A DNA stretch of 64,000 nt from Aldehydirespirator sp965204415 (GTDB lineage Bacteria; Actinomycetota; Acidimicrobiia; Acidimicrobiales; Aldehydirespiratoraceae), in the NCBI GenBank assembly GCA_965204415.1, contig CBDBEL010000003.1, positions 434,001 to 498,000 on the forward strand. Reading direction: 5' to 3'. Under the pieces are notes generated by a model. It saw only the letters and a program-made list of their open reading frames with translations. It had not been told where the DNA came from and searched no databases. Below are positions 25,266 to 33,553 of the stretch, one piece after another (positions within the stretch are counted from its first letter, which is position 1; every line of letters starts with the position of its first letter). The position numbers and the translations under genes were made by a program.

Positions 25266-25763
25266 ATGACCGACACCGTCTCTTCTAGTGCTCGGCCCGA
25301 GCCTTCAGCCCCGGAGCCGCCGCCGTCGCTGCTCACCCACATCGCGCTGCCGGTGCGCAGCCTCGACGACACGCTGGCGTTCTACGAGAAGTTCACCACC
25401 ATGGTGAAGATCTCCGAGCGCCACGACCCCGAGACCAGGATGCGCACTGCCTGGCTGGCCAACGAGCGCGACATCACCAAGCCGGGGGCGGCCCGCTTCG
25501 TGATCGTGCTGATGGAGGGTGCTCTGCCCAAGCACATCACCGGCGACATCGTCGAGGAGTACGGCTTCCTGACCTCGATCGCCCATCTGGGCATCTCGCT
25601 CGACAGCCGGGCCGAGGTGGACGAGGTGGCCCGGCTGGCCGACGAGGACGGCTGCCTGGTGCTGGGCCCCATGTACCGCAACCCCGATGTGGGCTACATC
25701 TGCCTGATCAAGGACCCCGACGGCAACAACGTCGAGTTCTCGGTGGAGCAGGTCCTCGGCTGA
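25266..25763 (+). CDS. VOC-fold protein, co-transcribed with the enolase-superfamily gene
   Basis: The 165-residue product has a disordered Pro/Ser-rich start (about 1-20) and then a clear VOC domain: LLTHIALPVRSLDDTLAFYEKF, TSIAHLGISL and YICLIKDPDGNNVEFSVEQ. The metal-ligand His in THIAL and the Glu in VEFSVE are in place. It begins 18 bases after the dehydratase gene. Known relatives include glyoxalase I and lactoylglutathione-type lyases; here it might isomerise or cleave a pathway product, but nothing specific is shown. Confidence 0.8.
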   Translation: MTDTVSSSARPEPSAPEPPPSLLTHIALPVRSLDDTLAFYEKFTTMVKISERHDPETRMRTAWLANERDITKPGAARFVIVLMEGALPKHITGDIVEEYGFLTSIAHLGISLDSRAEVDEVARLADEDGCLVLGPMYRNPDVGYICLIKDPDGNNVEFSVEQVLG

Positions 25764-25784
25764 CTGCCTCCTGCCGACCGCCTC

Positions 25785-26177
25785 TCAGGCGTTCTTCTCG
25801 GAGGCCGATCCGGGCACGTAGGTGCCCTTGTTGCGCCACAGCACCACCTCGTTGCCCCACGGGTCGCGGAAGGCGGCGTGGCGGGCGTCGAACTCCTCCC
25901 AGTAGACCTCGTCCCACATCTTGGTGGCGCCCATCTCGATGGCGAGGGCGAGCCGGTCGGGCGGGTCGTCGACCATCACGTAGATGCGGGGCACCGGCCC
26001 GCTGACCGGGGTGGTCTCCAGGTGGATGCCCAGATTGGGCTTCACGCCCGGCAACACCTCATGGAACTCACCGGCGGGCCGGCGCTTGTACTTCCAGTCG
26101 AACAGCGTCTCGTAGAACTGCGAGGTGGCCTCGGGGTCGGGCGTGGGCAGGTCCACGAAGATCAGCGGGTTCACCAT
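25785..26177 (-). CDS. VOC-fold protein downstream of the sugar kinase
   Basis: The ATG at 26177 follows an AAGGAG site. The 130-residue protein shows a VOC domain with PLIFVDLPTPDPEATSQFYETLFDWKY, the strand IYVMVDDPPDR and the terminal FRDPWGNEVVLWR. It resembles proteins annotated as hydroxylase-like or glyoxalase-like in actinobacteria. It follows the FGGY kinase by 60 bases on the same strand and converges with the VOC gene at 25266, stops 21 bases apart. Function unknown. Confidence 0.8.
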   Translation of the reverse strand: MVNPLIFVDLPTPDPEATSQFYETLFDWKYKRRPAGEFHEVLPGVKPNLGIHLETTPVSGPVPRIYVMVDDPPDRLALAIEMGATKMWDEVYWEEFDARHAAFRDPWGNEVVLWRNKGTYVPGSASEKNA

Positions 26178-26237
26178 GGCGGTCGCTCCTTGGTATTGGA
26201 CGAGTCGTCGATGTCGAGTCAGCCGGTGCCGACCACG

Positions 26238-27563
26238 CTAGACGGGGGAGTCGAGCCGGGAGACAGCGGCGTCTCCCAGCGCCACGAACCGCTCGTAGCC
26301 GGCGCGGTAGGCGACGTCGGGGGACGGCTCGATGCGGGTCATCCTGGCCAGCGGCCAGGAGTCCATCGTGGCGGCGCCGACTCCGTCCCACCACTCCAGC
26401 GCCGCGCCCGCGGCCAGCGCGCAGCCGTGGGCCGAGAGCTGCTCGGGGCGCTCGGGCATATCCACGGCCACCTCCAGCACCGAGGCCTTGATCGAGCACC
26501 ACAGGCGGCTGAGCGCGGGGGAGCCCCCGCAGCACATGACGTCCATGTCCACCCCGCTCGCCTGCAGGTCCTCATGAATGTGCCTCAGGCCGTAGCCGGC
26601 GGCCTCCAGCACGGCCCGGGCGATCTCGGCCACACCGGTGTCGAAGGCGAGGCCGTGCATCTCGCCCCGCAGCCGGGGCTCCCAGCGGGGCGACCTCTCG
26701 CCGTCGTGATAGGGCAACACCAACACTCCCCCCGCTCCCGGTGCCACGCCGGCCGCCAGCGACAGCAACTCGTCGATCGGGCGGCTCGTGACGGCCGACC
26801 ACCACTCCAGCAGCTGGCCGTGCCCGTTGGTGGCCCCGCCGACCACCTCCACACCGGCCACCGGGCTGAAGAACGCCATCATCTCGGGGGGCCGCTTCGT
26901 CGCGGCCACCGCCACGCCAAGGCCGCCGGTTCGCCCGCCGGGGTCATGTCCCCTGCGATGGGTGCCGAGACCGCCGGCCCAGAAGCTCATGTAGGCGTCA
27001 TTGGAGGCACTCACCAGAGGGGTGCCTGCGGCCAGCCCGAGCGCTCCGTCGCAATGACCGATGACCGCGCCGACCTCCACCCGCTCGCCGTAGCCCGGGA
27101 TGGTCTCCTCGCCGGGCCAGAGTCCCTGGATGTCGCCGGCGCCCAGGCAGCGCAGCGCCCAGTCCCAGATCTGCGCTCCGGCCAGCGGGCGCCCCAGCTC
27201 GTCGCTGAGGAACTCGAGTTGGGCGAGGTGGTGCTCGGTGCGGCCCAGGCCGTTTCCGGCCGGATGGCGGCAGGTCGCGGCCAGACCCGCGGCAGCGCTG
27301 CCCCCGCCGCCGTCCAGCGGCACGGTTGTTGGGCTCTGGCCGCCGACCCCGACCGCGGCTATCTCCAGCCCGGAATCGTTGACTCTGGCCAGCAGGCGGC
27401 CCAGGCCGTCGAGCCAGGCCGCGGGATCGGCCCGGCCCGCCGGCCAGCCGCCCGCGCCGTCGAAGGCCTCGTACATCCACAGCTTGACGTCCCCGTCGCG
27501 GGCCAGCGCCACCGCCCGGGCCCCGCCGGTGCCCAGATCAACGCCCACCACGACCGGATCCAT
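26238..27563 (-). CDS. FGGY-family carbohydrate kinase (xylulokinase-like)
   Basis: The start is placed at the ATG read from 27563 (MDPVVVGVDLGTGGARAVALARDG), after a GGAAGGGG site; the frame extends upstream without a better start. The 441 residues show the two actin-like lobes: the N-terminal phosphate-binding GVDLGTGGARAV, the AAVGVGGQSPTTVPLD segment, and the C-terminal CGGSPALSRLWCSIKA adenosine region typical of xylulose, ribulose and glycerol kinases. It is somewhat shorter than the usual 480-500 residues. It follows a polyol-type dehydrogenase by 32 bases, which fits oxidation of a sugar alcohol to a ketose and its phosphorylation. Confidence 0.87.
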   Translation of the reverse strand: MDPVVVGVDLGTGGARAVALARDGDVKLWMYEAFDGAGGWPAGRADPAAWLDGLGRLLARVNDSGLEIAAVGVGGQSPTTVPLDGGGGSAAAGLAATCRHPAGNGLGRTEHHLAQLEFLSDELGRPLAGAQIWDWALRCLGAGDIQGLWPGEETIPGYGERVEVGAVIGHCDGALGLAAGTPLVSASNDAYMSFWAGGLGTHRRGHDPGGRTGGLGVAVAATKRPPEMMAFFSPVAGVEVVGGATNGHGQLLEWWSAVTSRPIDELLSLAAGVAPGAGGVLVLPYHDGERSPRWEPRLRGEMHGLAFDTGVAEIARAVLEAAGYGLRHIHEDLQASGVDMDVMCCGGSPALSRLWCSIKASVLEVAVDMPERPEQLSAHGCALAAGAALEWWDGVGAATMDSWPLARMTRIEPSPDVAYRAGYERFVALGDAAVSRLDSPV

Positions 27564-27595
27564 CGCGATGCGCCCCTTCCCGCGCCGGCTCCGAG

Positions 27596-28612
27596 TCAGC
27601 CCACCATCACCCGGTAGACCGGCTCGGACACGGCCAGAGCCAAGGCATCGGCAACGTCGGCCAAGTCGTAGCGGGCCGTCACCAGACGGTCGAGGTCGGC
27701 GGCCAGCGCGCCCGACTGCAGCAGGCCCGCAGCGGTCCGCCAGTCCTCGGGCTCCTGGCTGAACACCCCGATGATGGACAGCTCGTGATGGTGGATCCGG
27801 TCCGCGCCCACCGACGCCATGATGTCTTTGGGGAAGGCTCCGTACAGGACCACCGCGCCCGCGTCGTCGCACAGGTCCATGGCGAGCTCCACCGCGCCCG
27901 GGGTGCCCGCGGTGACGAACACGATGTCGTGATCGCCCTGCCAGTCAGTCACGCCCGAGGGCTCGGCCACCCTGGTCGCGCCGGCCTCGGCCGCCTCGAC
28001 CAGACGCTGTTCGCTCACGTCGATCAGGCCCACCGAGGCCGCGCCCCAGGCCCGGCACAGGGCCAGGTGGAGGCGGCCCATGTAGCCCGCGCCGATGACC
28101 GCCACCCGGTCGCCCGACCGGAACCCGCTCAGCCGCACCGAGTGGACCACGCAGGCCAGCGGCTCGCCCATGGCGGCGTGCTCGACGTCGATCTCGCCCA
28201 CGCAGTAGGTCTGGGCCGCGGCCACCCTCACCACTTCGGCCAGACCGGCGCCCATCGAGATGGTGCCGTCGCTCAGCCGTCCGCCCTGGGGACGCTTGCA
28301 CAGCGCGCTGCGGCCCCGCCGGCACATGTGGCAGGTGCCGCACCGGGTGAGCAGGTCCATGGTTACCAGGTCACCGATCTGGGGCGCACCGGGAAGGGCG
28401 GCCACTGCCTCGCCCGCCTCGATCACACGGCCGGCAGCTTCGTGGCCCGGGGCGACGGGATATATAGGCTTCGTGCCGGCGAACAGGCGCCGCTCCATGG
28501 TGCACAGGCCGCAGGTGCCGACCTGGATCAGCACGTCCTCGGCACCGGCGCGAGGCCGGGGCTCGTCGCGGAGCTCGACCGCTCCCGGTCCGGTGACCAC
28601 TGCTACCTGCAT
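27596..28612 (-). CDS. Zinc-dependent MDR alcohol dehydrogenase (polyol/threonine dehydrogenase-like)
   Basis: The ATG at 28612 follows GAGGAG at 5 bases; the frame is open further upstream but without start support. The 338-residue enzyme has the catalytic-zinc motifs CGLC and GHEAAG, the four-cysteine structural zinc loop CGTCHMCRRGRSALC, and the Rossmann segment VAVIGAGYMGRLHLALCRAWGA. It should oxidise a secondary alcohol of a polyol or amino acid with NAD(P). Its operon partner is the FGGY kinase, supporting a sugar-alcohol substrate. A HicAB pair lies just upstream with its own operator. Confidence 0.88.
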   Translation of the reverse strand: MQVAVVTGPGAVELRDEPRPRAGAEDVLIQVGTCGLCTMERRLFAGTKPIYPVAPGHEAAGRVIEAGEAVAALPGAPQIGDLVTMDLLTRCGTCHMCRRGRSALCKRPQGGRLSDGTISMGAGLAEVVRVAAAQTYCVGEIDVEHAAMGEPLACVVHSVRLSGFRSGDRVAVIGAGYMGRLHLALCRAWGAASVGLIDVSEQRLVEAAEAGATRVAEPSGVTDWQGDHDIVFVTAGTPGAVELAMDLCDDAGAVVLYGAFPKDIMASVGADRIHHHELSIIGVFSQEPEDWRTAAGLLQSGALAADLDRLVTARYDLADVADALALAVSEPVYRVMVG

Positions 28613-28659
28613 GACGCTCCTCGGTGTATGAAGACCGGAACCACGGACGCGCGCGACCC

Positions 28660-29094
28660 TTATGCCGAGATGGTGGTGCCGAGATCGTCGGCGGCAGTCA
28701 CCGACAGACGCCGTCCGATCGCCCTGAGGGCGGCATCCATCTGGTCCAGACGCGAGTGGTGCTCCACATCCAGGACGCGATCCACCTGCGGCATGTGCCA
28801 ACCCAGCCGGCGGGCCAACTCTGCCTTGCCCACGCCCTGCTCACGCATGCCTTGGTAAAGCAGCACCTTGACAGAAATGAGCGTCGGCAGCACGGCGTGG
28901 ATATCGCCGCGGGAGGGCGACGGGATCTCCCTGCGGTCGTGGATGCGGGCGGCGATGGCTTCCTCGATCGCGCGCGCAGCGTGGCCGATGGCCTCCTTTC
29001 GGTCGTCGCCGAATGTGGTCAACTCCGGGAAGTCCGGAGACATCGCCAGCACGGCGCCGTCGTCGTCCTCGAGCGTGATCGGATAGGCGAGCAT
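28660..29094 (-). CDS. hicB: HicB-type antitoxin
   Basis: The ATG at 29094 shares one base with the stop of the toxin gene (TGATG). The 144 residues comprise the degraded RNase H-like domain (YPITLEDDDGAVLAMSPDFPELTTFGDDRKEAIGHAARAIEEAI) and a C-terminal helix-turn-helix (GKAELARRLGWHMPQVDRVLDVEH) that should bind the operator. HicB neutralises HicA and represses the operon. The length and layout fit the longer HTH-containing HicB class. Confidence 0.85.
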   Translation of the reverse strand: MLAYPITLEDDDGAVLAMSPDFPELTTFGDDRKEAIGHAARAIEEAIAARIHDRREIPSPSRGDIHAVLPTLISVKVLLYQGMREQGVGKAELARRLGWHMPQVDRVLDVEHHSRLDQMDAALRAIGRRLSVTAADDLGTTISA

Positions 29095-29282
29095 CAGTCC
29101 AACCCTAGGTCTTTCTTGATCTTGGCGACGAGACCTCGACCCAACTCCTTGCGTCCGCCGTGCATCGGCAGCTGGCTGGTGCGGTTCCCGCGCCGGACAG
29201 TGAGATGTCCGCTGCCGCCCTTGTGGGCATGAAATGTGCATCCCCGCTTGCGCAGCCAGCGGCGCAACTCACCAGCGTTCAT
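29094..29282 (-). CDS. hicA: HicA-type mRNA interferase toxin
   Basis: The preferred start is the ATG at 29282 (MNAGELRRWLRKRGC); an upstream in-frame start adds seven residues without support. The 62-residue double-stranded-RNA-binding-like fold carries the catalytic histidine in GGSGHLTV (H26) and the terminal PMHGGRKELGRGLVAKIKKDL, typical of HicA. It cleaves mRNA when free of HicB. The toxin gene comes first, as is usual for hicAB. The pair lies between two metabolic operons and may help keep the region in the genome. Confidence 0.85.
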   Translation of the reverse strand: MNAGELRRWLRKRGCTFHAHKGGSGHLTVRRGNRTSQLPMHGGRKELGRGLVAKIKKDLGLD

Positions 29283-29296
29283 CAAGGCCACTCTAC

Positions 29297-29312
29297 ACAA
29301 CACTTCTGTTGT
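29297..29312. promoter_or_regulatory. Candidate HicB operator
   Basis: ACAACA-cttc-TGTTGT is a perfect 6-base dyad at 29297-29312, 15 bases upstream of the toxin ATG and in a locally AT-richer stretch. Its position fits autorepression by the HicB helix-turn-helix domain. Binding is inferred. Confidence 0.45.
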
Positions 29313-29380
29313 CCCCCTGCGTCTTCCGCCTGCTCGGCAGGGCTACCGCCACCGCAGGGGAGCCGCAGCCGGATGGCGAA

Positions 29381-30796
29381 TCAGCGGCGGTCGATGTGGG
29401 GCCAGTTATGGGGGATCTCGAGCCCGGCCCTCTCCAGCAGCGACCTCTGGGCGGCGGTGGCGTCGGCGCGGAGGGCGGCAACGTCGACCGTGGTGCAGGT
29501 GCCGTCCCGGATGACGAGCCGCCCGGCCACCACCACGTCGCGCACCGAGCGACCGTCGGTGCCCCACACCAGGTGGAGCACCGTCTCGCCCCGAGGGGTC
29601 CAGCCGATCGATGACGTGTCGTGCACCACCATGTCGGCCTGCTTGCCCGGCTCGAGACTGCCGATCCGGTCATCCATGCCGATGGCGGCGGCCCCGGCGA
29701 TGGTGGCCAACTCGAACGCGGTGTGAGCGCCGAAGCGTTCGGGATCGATGCGGGTGTCGCGGGCCAGGCCCGCGGCCAGCGCAGCCGTTCGCAGGATGTC
29801 GGAGGTGTCGCCCGCGTTGGACGCGTCGCAGCCCAGGGCCACCCTTCCGCCCCGCTCCACGATCTCGGCGTGGCGACCCTGGGAGGCCACTCCCTGCCCG
29901 AGGCGCAGGTAGGCCCACGGGCAGTAGGCGATGGCTGTGGAGGTGCTCAACACGAGGTCCACCTCGACGTCGTCGAGCCAGACGCCGTGCGCCACGAGCA
30001 GGTGCGGTCCCAGCACCCCCAGCGCGTCCAGATGGGCCAGGGGCCGGCGGCCGGTGCGGGCCAGGTAGCGCTCGGGATCCGACGAGGTGGGCGACATGTG
30101 CATGGTGAGGCCGGTGCCCCGGTCCCGGGCCAGGTCGGCGGCGCCGGCCAGGAGTTCGTCGGAGGCGAGGTCGTGGCCCACCAGCGTCACCCAGCCGTCG
30201 ATGAGGCCGCCGTCGGAGAAGGCGTCCACCACTTCGCGCTGGCGGTCGAGCGTCTCGGCGGCCGGAGCGGTGAACGGGCCTTCCTCTATGTCCCAGCCCC
30301 AGACGCCCATCGTGCCCCGGATGCCGGCCCGCCGCATGCCGGCCGCGGCTCGGTGGGGGTTGGCCACTGTGCCTGCCTCCACCACGGTGGTCACGCCGTT
30401 GGCCAGGTTCTCGACCGAGGACAGCAACGCCGAGAGCTCGTCGTCGTCGCCGGTGTGGGCGCCGTGGGCGGGCACCGACCACTGGAAGATCGACGCTCCG
30501 GGGGGCAGGAGATCGGGGATGCAGCTGCGGATCAGAGGATCACCGGTGAGATGCTGGTGGGCGTTGACCATCCCGGGTGTGACCACGCAGCCGGTGGCGT
30601 CGATCATCTCGGCCTCGGGATAGCGCCCGGCCAGTTCCGTGCTCGAGCCGACCGCGGCGATCACGTCGCCGGCCACCGCCACCGCTCCGCCGACCAGCAC
30701 CTCGCGGGCCGGGTTCATGGTCACGACGTCCCCGCCCGCCACCAGCAGGGTCACCGGTGCCGGCGCGGACGCGGTTTCGGTGGGCGTCGCGGTCAC
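29381..30796 (-). CDS. Amidohydrolase-superfamily deaminase-like enzyme (second copy)
   Basis: The 471-residue protein starts at GTG (30796). It shares the architecture of the enzyme at 5593: metal motif NAHQH (H80, H82), GLTMHMSPTSSDPERYLARTGRRP, HLLVAHGVWLDD, ALGCDASNAGDT with the catalytic aspartate, and SLEPGKQADMVVHD. The two are diverged paralogues with different substrate loops. Family members deaminate or dechlorinate purines, pyrimidines or triazines. It is divergent from the formamidase-like gene, starts 27 bases apart, so both may share control. An amino- or amide-bearing substrate is likely but unproven. Confidence 0.88.
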   Translation of the reverse strand: MTATPTETASAPAPVTLLVAGGDVVTMNPAREVLVGGAVAVAGDVIAAVGSSTELAGRYPEAEMIDATGCVVTPGMVNAHQHLTGDPLIRSCIPDLLPPGASIFQWSVPAHGAHTGDDDELSALLSSVENLANGVTTVVEAGTVANPHRAAAGMRRAGIRGTMGVWGWDIEEGPFTAPAAETLDRQREVVDAFSDGGLIDGWVTLVGHDLASDELLAGAADLARDRGTGLTMHMSPTSSDPERYLARTGRRPLAHLDALGVLGPHLLVAHGVWLDDVEVDLVLSTSTAIAYCPWAYLRLGQGVASQGRHAEIVERGGRVALGCDASNAGDTSDILRTAALAAGLARDTRIDPERFGAHTAFELATIAGAAAIGMDDRIGSLEPGKQADMVVHDTSSIGWTPRGETVLHLVWGTDGRSVRDVVVAGRLVIRDGTCTTVDVAALRADATAAQRSLLERAGLEIPHNWPHIDRR

Positions 30797-30823
30797 TGCC
30801 GCCGAGCATAGGCGGCGGCGTCC

Positions 30824-32014
30824 ATGCGAGAATCAGCGGGTGCAGGCTCCGCCGACCCCGCCAATCACCGCCACGATGCACGTTTCGCGGGCAAGGCGGA
30901 CAGGCGGGGCCCGGCCTTGATCCTGAACCCCGGCCAGGGCCGCATCGAGAGCGACCACTACCTCCCGGTCACACCCGAGACCAGCCGGTGGGGCTGGTGG
31001 CCGAACCGGCTGACCGCTCCGGTGATGTCGGTGGACAGCGGTTCCGTCCTCACCGTGGACACGCTGTCGCACGAGGGGATCCTCGAGGACCAGGGCCGCG
31101 ACCCGGCGGCCTTCTTCGGGACCCGCGGCATCGACCGGTCCGGGGTCCTCGAAGACGCCGTCGAGATGGCCCGGGACGTGCCCCACACCTTCGGTCTCGA
31201 CGGTCCCCATGTGGTGACCGGCCCGATAGAGGTTCAAGGCGCCGAGCCCGGTGACTTGCTGAGGGTGGACGTGCTGGGCTTCTCGCTGAGGGTGCCATAC
31301 GGCGTCACATCCAACCGGCACGGGCTGGGTGCGCTGCCCGGTGAGATGCCCGACGGCTCAGAGCCCCCCGACACGCTCACGCCCGGCACCGAACACGGCA
31401 CGGTGTCGGTGTTCACCGAGGTGGAGGGCGATGCCACCAGGGGCACGGCCGTGCTGCGCTACGGCACCGACGGCACGCTGCGCTACCCGATCGCGCCGTT
31501 CCTCGGGATGATGGGCGTGTCCCCCGATGTCGGCGAGCCGGTCGCCACCCGGCCGCCGGGCCGCCACGGCGGCAACCTCGACGTCAAGCACCTGATCCAC
31601 GGCACGACGCTGTACCTCCCGGTTCAGGTGCCGGGGGCCGGCTTCGCGGTGGGCGATCCCCACTTCGCCCAGGGCAACGGCGAGGTGGCCCTGACCGCGC
31701 TGGAGGGCTCCTTGAGGGCTGACCTGCGCTTGTCAGTACTACGAGGACCCGAGGCCCGCCGGGCCTGCGGGCTGATCGAGAACCCGTTCGGCGAGACCGA
31801 CGACCACTGGGTCGCAGTCGGGCTGCACGCCGACCTCGACGAAGCCATGCGTGAGGCGGTCCGGGAGGCCCTGCGATTCTGCGAGAGCCGACTCGGCCTG
31901 CCCCGCCACATCGCCTACGCCTACTTGAGTTGTGCGGCCGACTTCGAGGTGTCCCAGGTGGTCAACGACGTCAAGGGCGTCCACTGCCTGATAGCCAAGC
32001 GCGACTTCACGTAG
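30824..32014 (+). CDS. Acetamidase/formamidase family protein
   Basis: The 396-residue product has the FmdA/AmdA fold signatures: a first beta-rich half with VMSVDSGSVLTVDTLSHEG and GPIEVQGAEPGDLLRVDVLGF, and a second with GGNLDVKHLIHGTTLYLPVQVPGAGFAVGDPHFAQGNGEVALTALEG, the conserved metal and active-site region. These enzymes hydrolyse formamide or acetamide to ammonia and the acid. The first ~30 residues are variable, so the start could be internal. Beside a deaminase and in a window with a dimethylformamidase-like enzyme, it fits recovery of nitrogen from amides. Its stop overlaps the MFS gene by 8 bases tail-to-tail. Confidence 0.88.
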   Translation: MRESAGAGSADPANHRHDARFAGKADRRGPALILNPGQGRIESDHYLPVTPETSRWGWWPNRLTAPVMSVDSGSVLTVDTLSHEGILEDQGRDPAAFFGTRGIDRSGVLEDAVEMARDVPHTFGLDGPHVVTGPIEVQGAEPGDLLRVDVLGFSLRVPYGVTSNRHGLGALPGEMPDGSEPPDTLTPGTEHGTVSVFTEVEGDATRGTAVLRYGTDGTLRYPIAPFLGMMGVSPDVGEPVATRPPGRHGGNLDVKHLIHGTTLYLPVQVPGAGFAVGDPHFAQGNGEVALTALEGSLRADLRLSVLRGPEARRACGLIENPFGETDDHWVAVGLHADLDEAMREAVREALRFCESRLGLPRHIAYAYLSCAADFEVSQVVNDVKGVHCLIAKRDFT

Positions 32015-33218
32015 CGACGCCGGGGGCGGGGGCGTCGGGGCCTGAGGCCGGGACAGTGCCCCGGATACGCAGCCAGCCCGCCAGCACCAGCGCCAGCACC
32101 GCCAGGCCGGCAGCAGGCCAGGTCACGCCGGCGCCGTACCGGTCGTACAGCAGCGCGGCGGGGACCGCGGCGATGGCGGCTCCGGCCACCTCGGCTGCGC
32201 CCATCAGGCCCAGTGCGGCCGCCTGGCGCTGCTCGGGGACGGCCCGGGCCACCACCGCGTGCGCCGCGGTGAAGCCGTAGCCGTCTGCGAAGCCCACCGC
32301 CACCATGGCGACCACGATCGGGATAACCCCGGGGATCACGCCGTAGGCCATCGTCAAGACGCTCACCACCACGAGCCCGGCCATCGTCACCCGCACCGGT
32401 CCCACCCGGTCGGCCAGGCGGCCGGCCCGCGTCCCCACCAGCATGATCGGCAGCGCGACCATGGTGAAGGCGATCCCGGTGGCCACCGCGCCGGCACCCC
32501 GGTCGGCGAACATCACCGGCAGCACCGCCTCCCAGGCGCCGATCATCATGAAGTAGCCGCCCACCATGATCAGCGCGCCCTGCAGGCGTCGCATCGACAG
32601 CAGGTCGAACGACGTGGCCCGCCGGGACACGTCGAGCAGGCCCCGGTCGGGGGGCAGGCGCATCGCCACCGGAACGAACAGCACCATGGCCCCGGCGAAG
32701 ACCGCGAACGGCGCCCGGATCCCGCCGGCCCACACCAGCAGCGCGGTCAGCACCGGCCCGAAGATGAACCCCGTGGTCTCGGCCACCACCATCCGTCCGA
32801 GGTTCTCGCCGGCCCGGGCCGGATCGTGGACCGAGGCGGCCCGGCGCACCCCCGGAAGGATGAGCCCTCCCGCGAATCCGAGAACCGCCCGGCTCGCCAC
32901 CCAGACCCCGAGACCCTCGGCGAAGACCATCATCAGCATGGCCGCCGCGCTGAGGCCGATGCCCGCAGTGGCCATCGTGCGGGCGTGGCCCATGTCGGCC
33001 AGCCGGGCCAGGGTGACCTGCGACACGAAGGCGGCCACGAACCCGCTGGCCACCATGATGCCGATGCCGGCGCCGCTGAAGCCGAACTCGTCGCGCAGCT
33101 CGCCGAGCACGGTGACGATCCCGCCGATGCCGCCCGCGGTCACCCCCATCAGAATCTGGAAGGGCAGCAGGTCGCGCTGGAAACGCCGGCGCGAGGGCGC
33201 GCCGGCTCGGCGGATCAA
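32007..33218 (-). CDS. Major facilitator superfamily transporter
   Basis: The 403-residue protein has twelve predicted membrane segments in two homologous halves and typical MFS cytoplasmic loops (LARLADMGHARTM between helices 2 and 3, GTRAGRLADRVGPVRV in the second half). It resembles drug or metabolite exporters of the DHA type. It is the last gene of the minus-strand Rieske operon, starting 4 bases after the small barrel-like gene, so it probably carries a substrate or product of the oxygenase pathway. Direction of transport cannot be told. Confidence 0.87.
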   Translation of the reverse strand: MIRRAGAPSRRRFQRDLLPFQILMGVTAGGIGGIVTVLGELRDEFGFSGAGIGIMVASGFVAAFVSQVTLARLADMGHARTMATAGIGLSAAAMLMMVFAEGLGVWVASRAVLGFAGGLILPGVRRAASVHDPARAGENLGRMVVAETTGFIFGPVLTALLVWAGGIRAPFAVFAGAMVLFVPVAMRLPPDRGLLDVSRRATSFDLLSMRRLQGALIMVGGYFMMIGAWEAVLPVMFADRGAGAVATGIAFTMVALPIMLVGTRAGRLADRVGPVRVTMAGLVVVSVLTMAYGVIPGVIPIVVAMVAVGFADGYGFTAAHAVVARAVPEQRQAAALGLMGAAEVAGAAIAAVPAALLYDRYGAGVTWPAAGLAVLALVLAGWLRIRGTVPASGPDAPAPGVAT

Positions 33219-33222
33219 GGGC

Positions 33223-33528
33223 TCAGACCTCTTTGAGGAGCAGGTCGCTGGTCTGGCCCGAGACGAACAGCTCGCTTCCCGCCTTGAGGATCTCCCGGTA
33301 CCCGTCCTCGGTCGGCAGCCGCTCCAGGAACTCGTCGAGGGTGCCCAGATCGGGGGCGTCGATCATCCAGTAGACCTTGCCGTAGGCGCCGTAGGTCTCC
33401 ATCCACGACGTGACCGTAACCCGGTCCGGGTCGGCCGCAGCCATGTAGCCGGTGTACCGCTGGATCCATTCCCGCACCCGGGCCACGTCGCTGGAGTCGA
33501 CCTGGGCCTTGCGAACCATCCTCACCAT
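33223..33528 (-). CDS. Small conserved protein, probable dimeric alpha/beta-barrel fold
   Basis: ATG at 33528 is preferred to GTG at 33537, because the GGAAGGGA site lies 10 bases from the former and almost touches the latter. About 101 residues begin MVRMVRKAQVDSSDV, with an aromatic-rich middle (SWMETYGAYGKVYWMIDAPDLGTLDEFLERL) suggesting a NIPSNAP- or dimeric-barrel-like fold. These often act as monooxygenases, isomerases or binding proteins for aromatic or heme-like ligands. Its place inside the oxygenase operon supports a role in the same pathway. The fold call is tentative. Confidence 0.6.
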   Translation of the reverse strand: MVRMVRKAQVDSSDVARVREWIQRYTGYMAAADPDRVTVTSWMETYGAYGKVYWMIDAPDLGTLDEFLERLPTEDGYREILKAGSELFVSGQTSDLLLKEV

Positions 33529-33553
33529 CGCAGTCACTTCCCTTCCCGAACCT

